A model generated the notes under the pieces. That model was not told the origin of the DNA. It did no database searches and saw nothing but the letters and a program-made list of their open reading frames with translations. A program made the position numbers and the translations under genes. A DNA stretch of 32,724 bases, taken from assembly GCA_030729925.1 (NCBI GenBank), contig JANQWK010000066.1:1-32724 (forward strand), read 5' to 3'. This stretch comes from Saprospiraceae bacterium. GTDB taxonomy: Bacteria > Bacteroidota > Bacteroidia > Chitinophagales > Saprospiraceae. The first letter of the stretch is position 1; every line of letters begins with the position of its first letter. Below are positions 24,404-32,651 of the stretch, piece after piece.

Positions 24404-25438
24404 TTAAAAGAAGTAATTTACAGGATTGGTGATGGTTTTTACACAATGAACCGCAAAATTAGTAAATTTTTTTGATAGTAGGTCGGCTAATAATGGGGTT
24501 GTATATTGTTCGCTTTCAAAGTGTCCGATATCTGCGATGAATACCTGGTCGGTTGCATCGAAGAACTGGTGGTATTTGAAATCGGAGCTAAGGAAAACAT
24601 CGGCGCCCTGTCGGATGGCTTCGGGGAGGAGGAAGCTTCCTGATCCACCGCAAAAAGCGACCTTTTGTATGGGTTTATCGGGAATGGCTGTATAGCGGAC
24701 GCAGGGTGCTGCCATGCTGTCTTTTACCATTTGGAGGAAGGTTTGACCGGTAATGGGGGTTGGAAGGTAGCCAATCATACCGGCTCCCACGGTAACATCT
24801 TTATGGTCGAGCAGGTGTAGGGAATAATCTGCTATTTCCAAGGCATTGTTTTGCCTCAAAGCTTCGAGGACGGCATGTTTGAGGCCGCCGGGCACTTTAA
24901 ATGTAATTTGCACGAAGGCTTGCTGAGTAGCTTCGGGAAGTTGAACAGGGCTGATGGTTCCTGCTTCGGCTCCCAGGGTGGTGAGTTGCGTACACAGGTT
25001 CTCGCGTTGTGAAGCTGGCAGGGTAACCACGAGAGAAAAAAGTGCTGCGGAAGGTTGCAGGATACGGGTATCCTGAAGCCCCAGTTTATCGGCTATTTGC
25101 TGGTTGACGCCATTGTAATACACATTATCGAGATTGGTATGGATCACATAGATAGCGACATCATTTTTGATGGCTTTGATAAGCGCACGTTCGACGTGCG
25201 TAGCGCCGGTGAGTTTTTTGATCGCTTTGAACAGGATGGGGTGGTGGGTAACCACCAGGTTACAGCCGCGTTCGATGGCTTCGTCTATGACGGCCTCTGT
25301 AGCATCCAGGCACACGAGTACCGCTGAGACCTGTTTTTCCGGGGCACCGGTGAGGAGACCTGCGTTGTCATAGTCTTCTTGATAGGCAAGGGGTGCAATA
25401 GATTCCAGGAACCGGGCGATTTCTCCAACGGTAGTCAT
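24404..25438 (-). CDS. Nif3-like dinuclear metal centre protein
   Basis: This 344-residue protein belongs to the Nif3/YbgI/DUF34 family, which forms toroidal hexamers around a two-metal site. Metal-ligand motifs are visible: VVTHHPILF near 59, VIHTNLDN near 97 and IGHFESE near 308. The longer length compared with about 250 for YbgI comes from a middle insertion (about 130-240) of the kind seen in Bacteroidota and Firmicutes members. Function is debated; a GTP cyclohydrolase I label on some homologues is weakly supported. It starts 12 bp after rfaE2. Confidence 0.93.
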   Translation of the reverse strand: MTTVGEIARFLESIAPLAYQEDYDNAGLLTGAPEKQVSAVLVCLDATEAVIDEAIERGCNLVVTHHPILFKAIKKLTGATHVERALIKAIKNDVAIYVIHTNLDNVYYNGVNQQIADKLGLQDTRILQPSAALFSLVVTLPASQRENLCTQLTTLGAEAGTISPVQLPEATQQAFVQITFKVPGGLKHAVLEALRQNNALEIADYSLHLLDHKDVTVGAGMIGYLPTPITGQTFLQMVKDSMAAPCVRYTAIPDKPIQKVAFCGGSGSFLLPEAIRQGADVFLSSDFKYHQFFDATDQVFIADIGHFESEQYTTPLLADLLSKKFTNFAVHCVKTITNPVNYFF

Positions 25439-25450
25439 AGCGTATTGATT

Positions 25451-25954
25451 TTAAGATGAATGTCTGGTGAGAATAGTTTGTTCGATATTTGTAGTCGAGT
25501 AGCCTTCGACAAAAGGAAGGCTGAGGACTTGTCCGCCGGCCTCGAGTACGAGATCTGAGCCAACGATCTGTTCGGGTTTCCAATCGCCGCCTTTGACCAG
25601 GATATGGGGTTGTACAGCCCTGATCAAATCCAGGGGGGTATCCTCTTCGAAGGGTACCACAGCATCTACGAATTGGAGTGCGGCGAGCAAAAAAAATCGG
25701 GTAGTTTCGTCGTTAATGGGTCTTCCGGGGCCTTTTAGCCTTTGAACGGAAGCTGCGCTGTTGATTCCCACGATGAGTTTGTCGCCCAGGTCGCGAGCCT
25801 GGCTTAGGTAGTGTAGGTGGCCAAAGTGGAGCAAGTCAAAACACCCATTGGTAAACACCAACTTATGTCCTTCCGCGATCCATTTTTTTGCCGTCAGGCG
25901 AATCCCATCCCTGTCCATTATTTTTTGTCGTACAAGCTCAATTCCTTCATGCAT
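25451..25954 (-). CDS. rfaE2: D-glycero-beta-D-manno-heptose 1-phosphate adenylyltransferase
   Basis: This 167-residue nucleotidyltransferase has the HxGH motif in NGCFDLLHFGHLHYL (near 37-51) and GYSTTNIEQTIL near the C-terminus, both typical of the adenylyltransferase half of HldE. It makes ADP-heptose precursor for the LPS inner core. Only this half is present, so the heptose-7-phosphate kinase must be encoded elsewhere. Its start overlaps the flippase-like gene by 8 bp, and nif3 follows after 12 bp. Confidence 0.94.
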   Translation of the reverse strand: MHEGIELVRQKIMDRDGIRLTAKKWIAEGHKLVFTNGCFDLLHFGHLHYLSQARDLGDKLIVGINSAASVQRLKGPGRPINDETTRFFLLAALQFVDAVVPFEEDTPLDLIRAVQPHILVKGGDWKPEQIVGSDLVLEAGGQVLSLPFVEGYSTTNIEQTILTRHSS

Positions 25955-27020
25955 TGGAAAGCGTATGTTTGGGTTGGTAATGCTTATTGATGATGGGCAA
26001 AAGGATCAGCGCAAGGATACCTATGAGTACGTTACACCCGATCTGGATAGAAAAAAAGGAAATATTGGCCCAAGAAAAACCGTCATCGCCGCTGACTCCG
26101 TACATGGCAAGGGCGGTCTGTGCGAGGAAATGATAAGTCCCCATGCCGCCGGGCGACGGAATAACGATACCCCAGCCTCCAAACACAAATACCACGAGGG
26201 CGGCAACCATGGAAAGGTTAGCAGTGGGGGCAAACGCCAGAAAGCAAAAATAGGTCATGGCGTAGTAGAGCACCCAGATAGCGATGCTGTGGAAGACAAA
26301 AATTCCTGGCCGTTCGACCTTTCGGATAGACTGCAATCCGTGCCAGAATCCGATGGCGAGCTCCTTGATTTTTCGGAACCATTTGCTGTTGGCGATGCGC
26401 TGTCGCAAAAACCAAAGTACGGCTCCTATGACTATTAGTACAGCGAGGACGTAGGGCAGTATAGCCAGTGGGTTGCCTAATTTTTCCGACAGGCTGGCGT
26501 ACTCCATAAAGAAGCCAACGATGTTATCAAAAGCAAGGAGTACAGCAGTTGCGGTAACAATAAGAATAGTAATGACATCTATCATCCTTTCCAGTACAAC
26601 GGTTCCGATTACCTGTTCGACTTTCATTTTTTCGTAGCGTGCCATCATGCCCGGGCGGACGATTTCCCCCATTCGGGGCAAGCCAAGGTTGGCAAAATAC
26701 CCGATGAAGGTCGTCAAAAAGGCATTGCCGAAGGTAGGTCGGTAGTCCAGCGAGCGCAGCAGCATGTTCCAGCGCAGTGCGCGACTGACGTTACTCAAGG
26801 TAAAAGACACCAGTACCAGTAAAATCCAGAAATAATTCACACTTTTGAAGTCGTTCCACACTTTTTGCAGCAAGCTGCAGTCGGCTGCGGCAATGCCCTT
26901 TAGCGCGCAATCCTCGGTATAGGCGGCGTTTTGGTTGAGATATACGAGGTAGAGGATTCCAACACCGACTCCCAGGAATAGCAGGAATTTGAAAAAATTG
27001 AGCAGGGCTTGTTGTGGCAC
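25947..27020 (-). CDS. Flippase-like membrane protein (YbhN/LPG synthase TM family)
   Basis: This 357-residue integral membrane protein has about eight hydrophobic segments, beginning at 10-28 (FFKFLLFLGVGVGILYLVYL). It carries the family signatures SNVSRALRWNMLLRSL, GYFANLGLPRMGEIVRP and PSPGGMGTYHFLAQTA. This lacks the soluble lysyltransferase domain of MprF and corresponds to the membrane half only. Substrate is unknown; lipid or isoprenoid-linked glycan movement is likely for the family. It lies between panD (21 bp upstream) and rfaE2 (8-bp overlap). Confidence 0.92.
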   Translation of the reverse strand: MPQQALLNFFKFLLFLGVGVGILYLVYLNQNAAYTEDCALKGIAAADCSLLQKVWNDFKSVNYFWILLVLVSFTLSNVSRALRWNMLLRSLDYRPTFGNAFLTTFIGYFANLGLPRMGEIVRPGMMARYEKMKVEQVIGTVVLERMIDVITILIVTATAVLLAFDNIVGFFMEYASLSEKLGNPLAILPYVLAVLIVIGAVLWFLRQRIANSKWFRKIKELAIGFWHGLQSIRKVERPGIFVFHSIAIWVLYYAMTYFCFLAFAPTANLSMVAALVVFVFGGWGIVIPSPGGMGTYHFLAQTALAMYGVSGDDGFSWANISFFSIQIGCNVLIGILALILLPIINKHYQPKHTLSNA

Positions 27021-27041
27021 GCGCAGTAATTTAAGGGTTCA

Positions 27042-27398
27042 CTAATTTGAAGCTGGCAGGAGGTTGTTATCGTCCGGGAAAATAGTAGTGGGTTGGAAGT
27101 TTCGGGCCTCTTCGGGGGTCATGAGTGCGTAGGCGATAATAATCAGGATATCTCCGACAGCGGCTTTGCGTGCGGCTGCGCCATTGAGTTGAATCACACC
27201 TGAATTCCGGGCTCCAGGAATGACGTAGGTTTCCAGTCGCTCGCCATTATTATTATTGACGACCTGCACTTTTTCACCATCCTGAAGACCTGCTGCATCC
27301 ATGAGTGCCTCGTCAATGGTAATACTGCCCACGTAGTTGAGGTCGGCATGGGTCAGTCTGACCCGGTGAATTTTTGATTTAAAGCGGGTTATGAACAT
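27042..27398 (-). CDS. panD: Aspartate 1-decarboxylase
   Basis: This pyruvoyl enzyme makes beta-alanine for pantothenate. The 118-residue proenzyme has the self-cleavage site between Gly24 and Ser25 ([11 protein letters not shown]), and [20 protein letters not shown] in the alpha chain. I chose the Met at 27398, which gives the family N-terminus [16 protein letters not shown]; an in-frame Met at 27419 adds seven residues. It lies 51 bp after panC, whose product uses beta-alanine, so the two steps are co-encoded. Confidence 0.96.
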   Translation of the reverse strand: MFITRFKSKIHRVRLTHADLNYVGSITIDEALMDAAGLQDGEKVQVVNNNNGERLETYVIPGARNSGVIQLNGAAARKAAVGDILIIIAYALMTPEEARNFQPTTIFPDDNNLLPASN

Positions 27399-27449
27399 GT
27401 TGTGCGTTTTTTGATTCATTTGGTCTGATTGGCCAACAAAAATGGAGCT

Positions 27450-28304
27450 TTAAAAGTTTATTGGCGCGAGGCAGTTGTCAATCAGCCGCACCTCACCGGC
27501 CCATACGGCGGTAGTAATTACTGCTGTGGTTCCTGTCTGAACAGACGCAAGGGGGAGTAGGGTATCGTGTGCAGCAATCTCAAAATATTCGGGTCTGAAC
27601 CCGGCTGCTGTAAGTTTATCCAAAGCATTTTGCTGAATTGTTGCAATGGGTTTTTGGTCGAGCAGTGCTGCTGCTTCCTGGAGGCATTCGTAGATAAAGC
27701 TTGCTTTTTGGCGATAGCCTGGATCCAGTCTGACATTCCGAGAACTCATTGCGAGGCCATCTTTTTCTCGCACAATGGGGCAGACGACCAGTTGGGTAGA
27801 GAGGGATTGTTGTTCGAGCAGGCGTCGGATCACCAGCACCTGTTGGTAATCTTTCTGACCCATATACAGCAGATCTGGTTGCACCAGATTCAACAGGCGG
27901 GCAACCACTTGTACCACCCCGTCGAAATGTCCGGGTCGAAACCTTGCCTCTTGGACCTCATTGAGGTGGCCTAGATCAACAAGGGGTGCTTTAGTAGGAC
28001 CTTCCGGATAAATTTCTGCATCTGTCGGAAAAAAAACGGCCAGAGAACCAACCTCGCGCAACAAAAAAATATCTTTCTCCGGCGTTCTGGGATATTTTTC
28101 CAGATCGGAAAGTTCATTGAATTGCGTTGGATTCACATAAATACTGCAAACGGTAAGATCGTTTTCGGAAGCAGCGCGTCGGATAAGCTCGAGATGTCCT
28201 TCGTGCAATGCGCCCATAGTTGGCACAAAGCCTATTCGCGCTCCCTTTGTTTTTGCTTGCTTCAGGAAGGCCTGTAAGTGCCCGATTGTTTTGAAAAGCC
28301 GCAT
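27450..28304 (-). CDS. panC: Pantothenate synthetase (pantoate--beta-alanine ligase)
   Basis: This 284-residue ATP-dependent ligase joins pantoate and beta-alanine in the cytoplasm. HxGH appears in PTMGALHEGHLELIRRA (near 28-44), and the KMSKS-like loop appears as DGLAMSSRN. Length is normal. It is the first gene of the minus-strand run down to 22106. The divergent gene at 28455 shares a 150-bp intergenic region, in which only a weak -7-like box was seen for panC. Confidence 0.97.
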   Translation of the reverse strand: MRLFKTIGHLQAFLKQAKTKGARIGFVPTMGALHEGHLELIRRAASENDLTVCSIYVNPTQFNELSDLEKYPRTPEKDIFLLREVGSLAVFFPTDAEIYPEGPTKAPLVDLGHLNEVQEARFRPGHFDGVVQVVARLLNLVQPDLLYMGQKDYQQVLVIRRLLEQQSLSTQLVVCPIVREKDGLAMSSRNVRLDPGYRQKASFIYECLQEAAALLDQKPIATIQQNALDKLTAAGFRPEYFEIAAHDTLLPLASVQTGTTAVITTAVWAGEVRLIDNCLAPINF

Positions 28305-28370
28305 GATTTATGTTTGATCCTCAAAATAAAGCCGAAGATACTGCTTTAAACCAATGGCAAATGCGGGTTC

Positions 28371-28404
28371 TTGTGGAAAAATTCCCTAAAAATTGCTAAA
28401 TTTG
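28371..28404 (+). promoter_or_regulatory. Candidate promoter of the glycogen-synthase-like gene
   Basis: TTG (28371-28373) is followed after 23 nt by TAAATTTG (28397-28404), a full TAnnTTTG match with the same spacing as the promoter at 21384-21417. The start codon at 28455 leaves a leader of about 45 nt. Confidence 0.5.
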
Positions 28405-28454
28405 CAAGTCTGTTTGAATCGTTTAACGAGCATTTTTAACAAGATAAGTGCCTT

Positions 28455-29279
28455 ATGAGTAAAAAGAAAGTGCTGATCGTCACACAGGAAATGCATCCCT
28501 ACACCGAAAGTTCTGAAATTGCTGACATATCCCGACAATTACCTCAGTATATACAGGAAAACGGCATGGAGATCCGGGTATTGATGCCCCGGTTTGGTGC
28601 GATCAACGAGCGTAGGCACCGGTTGCACGAGGTTGTGCGCCTGTCAGGGATGAATATCATAGTAGATGACGATGACTTTCCGTTGATTATCAAGGTAGCA
28701 TCCTTGCAGGAAGCCAAGATGCAGGTATATTTTTTGGACAACGATGATTTTTTCAAGCGTAGGGGTTTATTCCTGGACGACAAGGGCGTTTCTTTTGAGG
28801 ACAATGCAGATCGTACGGCATTTTTCTGCAAGGGTGTCTTGGAAACGGTACGCAAATTTGGTTGGGCTCCTGATATTATTCATTGTCATGGCTGGATGAC
28901 GAGTCTGATTCCGATGTATCTCAGGACGGCCTATTCGAATGAGCCTATTTTTCAGCGTGCCAAGGTGATCTATTCGGTTTACAATGAGACCCAGGAGCAT
29001 ACCTTCGACAAAGGCGAATTTGTGGTAAAAGCATCCATGAATGGTGTTCCGGACAGTGCGGTGCAGGCTTATACGAGTGGTGATGCGGTAGCCTTGCACG
29101 AGGGAGCCATTGCTTTTTCGGATGGAGTGGTTGTGGGCAGTGCAGTTACGGAGGATCAGGTGATGCAGAAACTGAATGCATCGGACAAACCGGTACTTCC
29201 CTATAACAGAACAGGAGAATTTTTTGCTGAGTATATGGATTTCTATCATGCCTTACTGGCTGAGGAAGTCGAGCATTGA
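28455..29279 (+). CDS. Glycogen/starch synthase-like protein, N-terminal domain only
   Basis: This 274-residue protein matches the N-terminal Rossmann-like half of GT5 glycogen synthases: KVLIVTQEMHPYTESSEIAD at the start, ADRTAFFCKGVLETVRKFGW, and DIIHCHGWMTSLIPMYL. The C-terminal half, which carries most of the nucleotide-sugar site in a GT-B fold, is missing. The usual KxGGL sugar-nucleotide loop is replaced by TESSEIAD. Glucosyl transfer by this chain alone is therefore unlikely. The gene is intact, with its own promoter, and is followed by a DUF4270 gene and glmS. A non-catalytic or regulatory envelope role is possible. Confidence 0.88.
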   Translation: MSKKKVLIVTQEMHPYTESSEIADISRQLPQYIQENGMEIRVLMPRFGAINERRHRLHEVVRLSGMNIIVDDDDFPLIIKVASLQEAKMQVYFLDNDDFFKRRGLFLDDKGVSFEDNADRTAFFCKGVLETVRKFGWAPDIIHCHGWMTSLIPMYLRTAYSNEPIFQRAKVIYSVYNETQEHTFDKGEFVVKASMNGVPDSAVQAYTSGDAVALHEGAIAFSDGVVVGSAVTEDQVMQKLNASDKPVLPYNRTGEFFAEYMDFYHALLAEEVEH

Positions 29280-29377
29280 TGCGAAATGCGGATACGTTTT
29301 CTCCTCTTTGCAGTTGCATCCAACGTTCAATCGGTGGCATCTTTCCGGATGTCTGTATTCAAATTGTCAATAATTAA

Positions 29378-30715
29378 ATGGTTATGAAAAGAATAAGCAA
29401 GGAGCTTGGTTTGCTTTTGGCTTTAGTGGTAGGACTTTTTTCTGGTTGCAGCGACCCGGCTTTGTTTGGGTCAGGTCTGTTGGAGGAGGATCAGTTGGGC
29501 GTAGAGGCAACGGATACGGTTACGCTTCACACGACTACCCAGCTGGGCATGCCGGTTATCACCAGTGATACGACCTTCGTGCAGGCGAGTTACCTGATGG
29601 GGCGTTTGGATGATCCTTATTTTGGGGTGAGTGTTTCGAATTTGTATATTCAGCCTACGATTGAGTTCAGCTCGATCAATTTTGCGGGTGCGCGGCTGGA
29701 CTCCATTGTGTTGATTTTGCCGTATGACTCTACTGGCTTGTATGGTCAGTTGACAGAATCTTTTGGTTTGGAGGTGTTTAGGGTCGAACAAGACCTTCCT
29801 ACTGCCAACTTGAGGTCTGATGTAACTTTTGCCTATGACCCCAATCCGTTGGGGAGTGCCACTTTTGCACCTTCCTTGGATTCGGTTGAGTTCTATGACT
29901 ACTCGCTCAACGCGCGGGACACGCTCAAGCGGCCGCAATTGCGCATTCCGTTGAGCAATGCTTTTGGGGAGGAAATCATGGCCCTGGATACTTCGTTTTT
30001 CTCAAATTCCGATGCGTTTCAGACTTTTCTTCGGGGTCTGGTAATAAGGCCGACTTCAGACACGAAGGCGATGTTGGGATTCAATTTGCTGGATGCTTTT
30101 TCGGGCATGATGTTGTATTACACCCGAAACGATACGTTGAACCAGCAGTTTCAGTTTAACCTGAATATTTTCAGTGTGCGGTATGCCGAGTTTCAGCACG
30201 ATCACAGTACCGGACTCGTTCAGCAGTACCTCAGCGATGCCAATGTATCTGATTCGCTTGTTTTTGTGCAAGGGATGGCAGGAGTGATGGGTAAAGTTTC
30301 TTTTCCCCATGCCGATCAGCTGGGTAGCATTGTCGTGAATAAGGCAGAGCTGTACCTTCCTGTTGCCTCGGAGAGCAATGTGGACTTTCGGTCTTATCCC
30401 TTGATTGAGCGCATTATTGCGTATTACTACAATGATGAGGGGGAGTTGGTACCGATAGACGATGTGCAGGGCAACATGAGTCGGAGGCTGGATCTGAATG
30501 ATACCTATGGCGGAACGGAGACGTATGACAATTTTGTGTCGGCCTATAAGCTGAATATTTCCTCTCATTTCCAAAAAATGGTGGAAGGTGGAGTTTCGAA
30601 AGACCTTTATTTCTCTGTGTTGTACCGGGATCGGAACCCGGAGCGATCCATTTTGTATGGCGCTACGCATAGCAGGTTGCCGATGAAATTGAACTTGACT
30701 TATACGCCTTTGTAA
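29378..30715 (+). CDS. DUF4270 family lipoprotein
   Basis: This 445-residue protein has a lipoprotein signal (LLLALVVGLFSGC, lipid Cys at 24 from the first Met). Beta-rich body segments are typical of DUF4270, including a YLMGRLDDPYFGVS motif near the N-terminus and many DSIVL-like strands. Members are found mainly in Bacteroidota and have no known function. The Met at 29384 (MKRISKEL) is an equally good start. It lies 98 bp after the glycogen-synthase-like gene and 63 bp before glmS. Confidence 0.9.
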   Translation: MVMKRISKELGLLLALVVGLFSGCSDPALFGSGLLEEDQLGVEATDTVTLHTTTQLGMPVITSDTTFVQASYLMGRLDDPYFGVSVSNLYIQPTIEFSSINFAGARLDSIVLILPYDSTGLYGQLTESFGLEVFRVEQDLPTANLRSDVTFAYDPNPLGSATFAPSLDSVEFYDYSLNARDTLKRPQLRIPLSNAFGEEIMALDTSFFSNSDAFQTFLRGLVIRPTSDTKAMLGFNLLDAFSGMMLYYTRNDTLNQQFQFNLNIFSVRYAEFQHDHSTGLVQQYLSDANVSDSLVFVQGMAGVMGKVSFPHADQLGSIVVNKAELYLPVASESNVDFRSYPLIERIIAYYYNDEGELVPIDDVQGNMSRRLDLNDTYGGTETYDNFVSAYKLNISSHFQKMVEGGVSKDLYFSVLYRDRNPERSILYGATHSRLPMKLNLTYTPL

Positions 30716-30778
30716 GAGGCTTGTGTTTTTTGGCCCGGAAGGGACTTTTGCGCTCAAATAACTAAACAACAGACATCT

Positions 30779-32617
30779 ATGTGTGGAATCGTTGCCTACA
30801 TCGGAGGCGATGCCGCTTTTCCTGTATTGATAAAAGGCCTTCAGCGCCTGGAATACAGGGGGTATGATAGTGCGGGCATCGCCTTATTGGATCCGTTGCT
30901 AAGTGTTTACAAAAAACAAGGAAAAGTTGCCGGTTTACTGGAGTTTGCCCGCGATGTTCCGACTGCCGGAAAGGTGGGTATAGGGCATACCCGTTGGGCT
31001 ACCCACGGCGTGCCCAGTGATGTGAATGCGCATCCCCATGTCAGTTCTGACGGGGAGATAGCTTTGGTGCACAATGGTATCATCGAAAATTATTCCCTTT
31101 TAAAGACGGCGTTAGAAAATCAAGGGCATCGGTTTGTCAGTGAAACGGATACCGAAGTACTGGTGCATTTGATAGCCGAGATAAAAAGCAGGGAAAGTGC
31201 AGATTTGGAGGAGGCTGTTCGACTGGCGCTACAGCGGGTAGTGGGGGCTTACGCCATCGTGGTCATGGATGCTGCGCGCCCGGATATATTGATAGGAGCC
31301 AGAAAATCAAGCCCGCTTGTTTTGGGTATAGGCGCGGATGCTTTATACCTGGCTTCGGATGCTACCCCGATTGTGGAATACACGAATAAGGTTGTTTATC
31401 TGCAAGACGAGGAGTTGGTTGTCCTTCGGAGCGACGGCACTTTTGAGATCAAGACGATGCAGAATGAGCTGATGCCTCCTTTTATCCAGGAACTGGATAT
31501 TAATATTGAGATGTTGGAGAAAGGCGGATTTGAGCATTTTATGTTGAAGGAGATTCACGATCAGCCGCGAACGATTGCGGAGTGTATGCGGGGGCGGATC
31601 CATGCAGCAGAGGGTTGGGTACATTTGGGTGGTATGGAAGTTTGCAGCGATGCGTTTATGAACGCACAACGATTGATTTTTGCCGCTTGTGGCACCTCCT
31701 GGCATGCCGGCTTGATCGCAGAATACTTGTTTGAAGACCTGGCTCGTATTCCGGTGGAGGTAGAGTACGCTTCCGAGTTCAGGTACCGCAATCCCGTGAT
31801 TGCTGAACAGGACGTGGTGATCGCGATTTCGCAATCGGGGGAGACCGCAGATACCCTGGCGGCACTTGAACTGGCTAAGGCCAGGGGGGCTACTACTTAT
31901 GGCGTGGTTAATGTGGTAGGTTCTTCGATCGCTCGGGTTACAGATGCAGGTTCTTACATTCATGCTGGCCCCGAGATCGGCGTGGCCTCTACAAAAGCCT
32001 TTACTGCTCAGGTAACCTTGCTCACCTTGATGGCGCTGCAAATGGGTCTAAAAAAAGGTACCCTCGATCCTGTTTTTTTCAGGGAGCTGTTGCACGAACT
32101 GGAAGCTATTCCGGGAAAAGTGCAGGCTGTGCTCGCCATGGACAAACTCATCCAGCAAATTGCCGTCGAAATTAAAGATAAACCCAACGCTTTGTACCTG
32201 GGGCGTGGATACAATTTTCCGGTGGCGCTGGAAGGCGCGCTCAAGTTGAAGGAAATTTCGTATATCCATGCAGAGGGATACCCTGCGGCAGAAATGAAAC
32301 ATGGGCCTATTGCGCTGATTGACGAGGAAATGCCTGTCATCGTTCTCGCTACCAACAAAAGTGCCTACGAAAAAATTGCGAGCAATATCCAAGAGGTGAA
32401 AGCCCGAAAAGGATTGGTGATTGCAATCGTGAGTCGTGGCGATACCCAAATCAGGGCAATGGCAGATTATACCCTCGAGATTCCCGATACCCTGGAACCC
32501 CTTACTCCGCTGCTTGCCGCGATTCCGCTCCAGCTACTCGCTTACCATATAGCCGTTATGCGCGGCTGCGATGTGGATCAACCGAGAAACCTGGCTAAAT
32601 CTGTGACGGTGGAGTAG
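30779..32617 (+). CDS. glmS: Glutamine--fructose-6-phosphate aminotransferase (isomerizing)
   Basis: This enzyme makes glucosamine-6-phosphate, the entry point for peptidoglycan and LPS amino sugars. The 612-residue protein has the class II glutaminase domain with catalytic Cys2 (MCGIVAYIGG), RWATHGVPSD and HNGIIENY. Two SIS isomerase domains follow (AACGTSWHAG, ISQSGETADT, EGALKLKEISYIHAEGYPA), and the C-terminus is LAKSVTVE. The ATG at 30779 is forced by the N-terminal Cys. The 63-bp leader is too short for a glmS ribozyme. An AT-only hairpin and the inverted repeat copy follow. Confidence 0.98.
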   Translation: MCGIVAYIGGDAAFPVLIKGLQRLEYRGYDSAGIALLDPLLSVYKKQGKVAGLLEFARDVPTAGKVGIGHTRWATHGVPSDVNAHPHVSSDGEIALVHNGIIENYSLLKTALENQGHRFVSETDTEVLVHLIAEIKSRESADLEEAVRLALQRVVGAYAIVVMDAARPDILIGARKSSPLVLGIGADALYLASDATPIVEYTNKVVYLQDEELVVLRSDGTFEIKTMQNELMPPFIQELDINIEMLEKGGFEHFMLKEIHDQPRTIAECMRGRIHAAEGWVHLGGMEVCSDAFMNAQRLIFAACGTSWHAGLIAEYLFEDLARIPVEVEYASEFRYRNPVIAEQDVVIAISQSGETADTLAALELAKARGATTYGVVNVVGSSIARVTDAGSYIHAGPEIGVASTKAFTAQVTLLTLMALQMGLKKGTLDPVFFRELLHELEAIPGKVQAVLAMDKLIQQIAVEIKDKPNALYLGRGYNFPVALEGALKLKEISYIHAEGYPAAEMKHGPIALIDEEMPVIVLATNKSAYEKIASNIQEVKARKGLVIAIVSRGDTQIRAMADYTLEIPDTLEPLTPLLAAIPLQLLAYHIAVMRGCDVDQPRNLAKSVTVE

Positions 32618-32626
32618 GGAAAGTGG

Positions 32627-32651
32627 AAAAAATTTAGTTGAAAATTTTTTT
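32627..32651 (+). terminator. AT-only hairpin after glmS
   Basis: AAAAAATTT (32627-32635) can pair with AAATTTTTT (32642-32650) around a 6-nt loop, and T-rich sequence follows. The stem has no G-C pairs, so it is weak. It also overlaps the tail of repeat copy 4. Confidence 0.35.

Noticed and set aside
25848-26438. 196-codon open frame on the plus strand
   Set aside because: Antisense to the flippase-like gene and rfaE2. The charged composition mirrors membrane-segment codons.
30716-30778. glmS ribozyme in the glmS leader
   Set aside because: The 63-bp gap is too short for the ribozyme and shows no matching core.
31343-32041. 232-codon open frame on the minus strand
   Set aside because: Antisense to glmS, a complete conserved gene.
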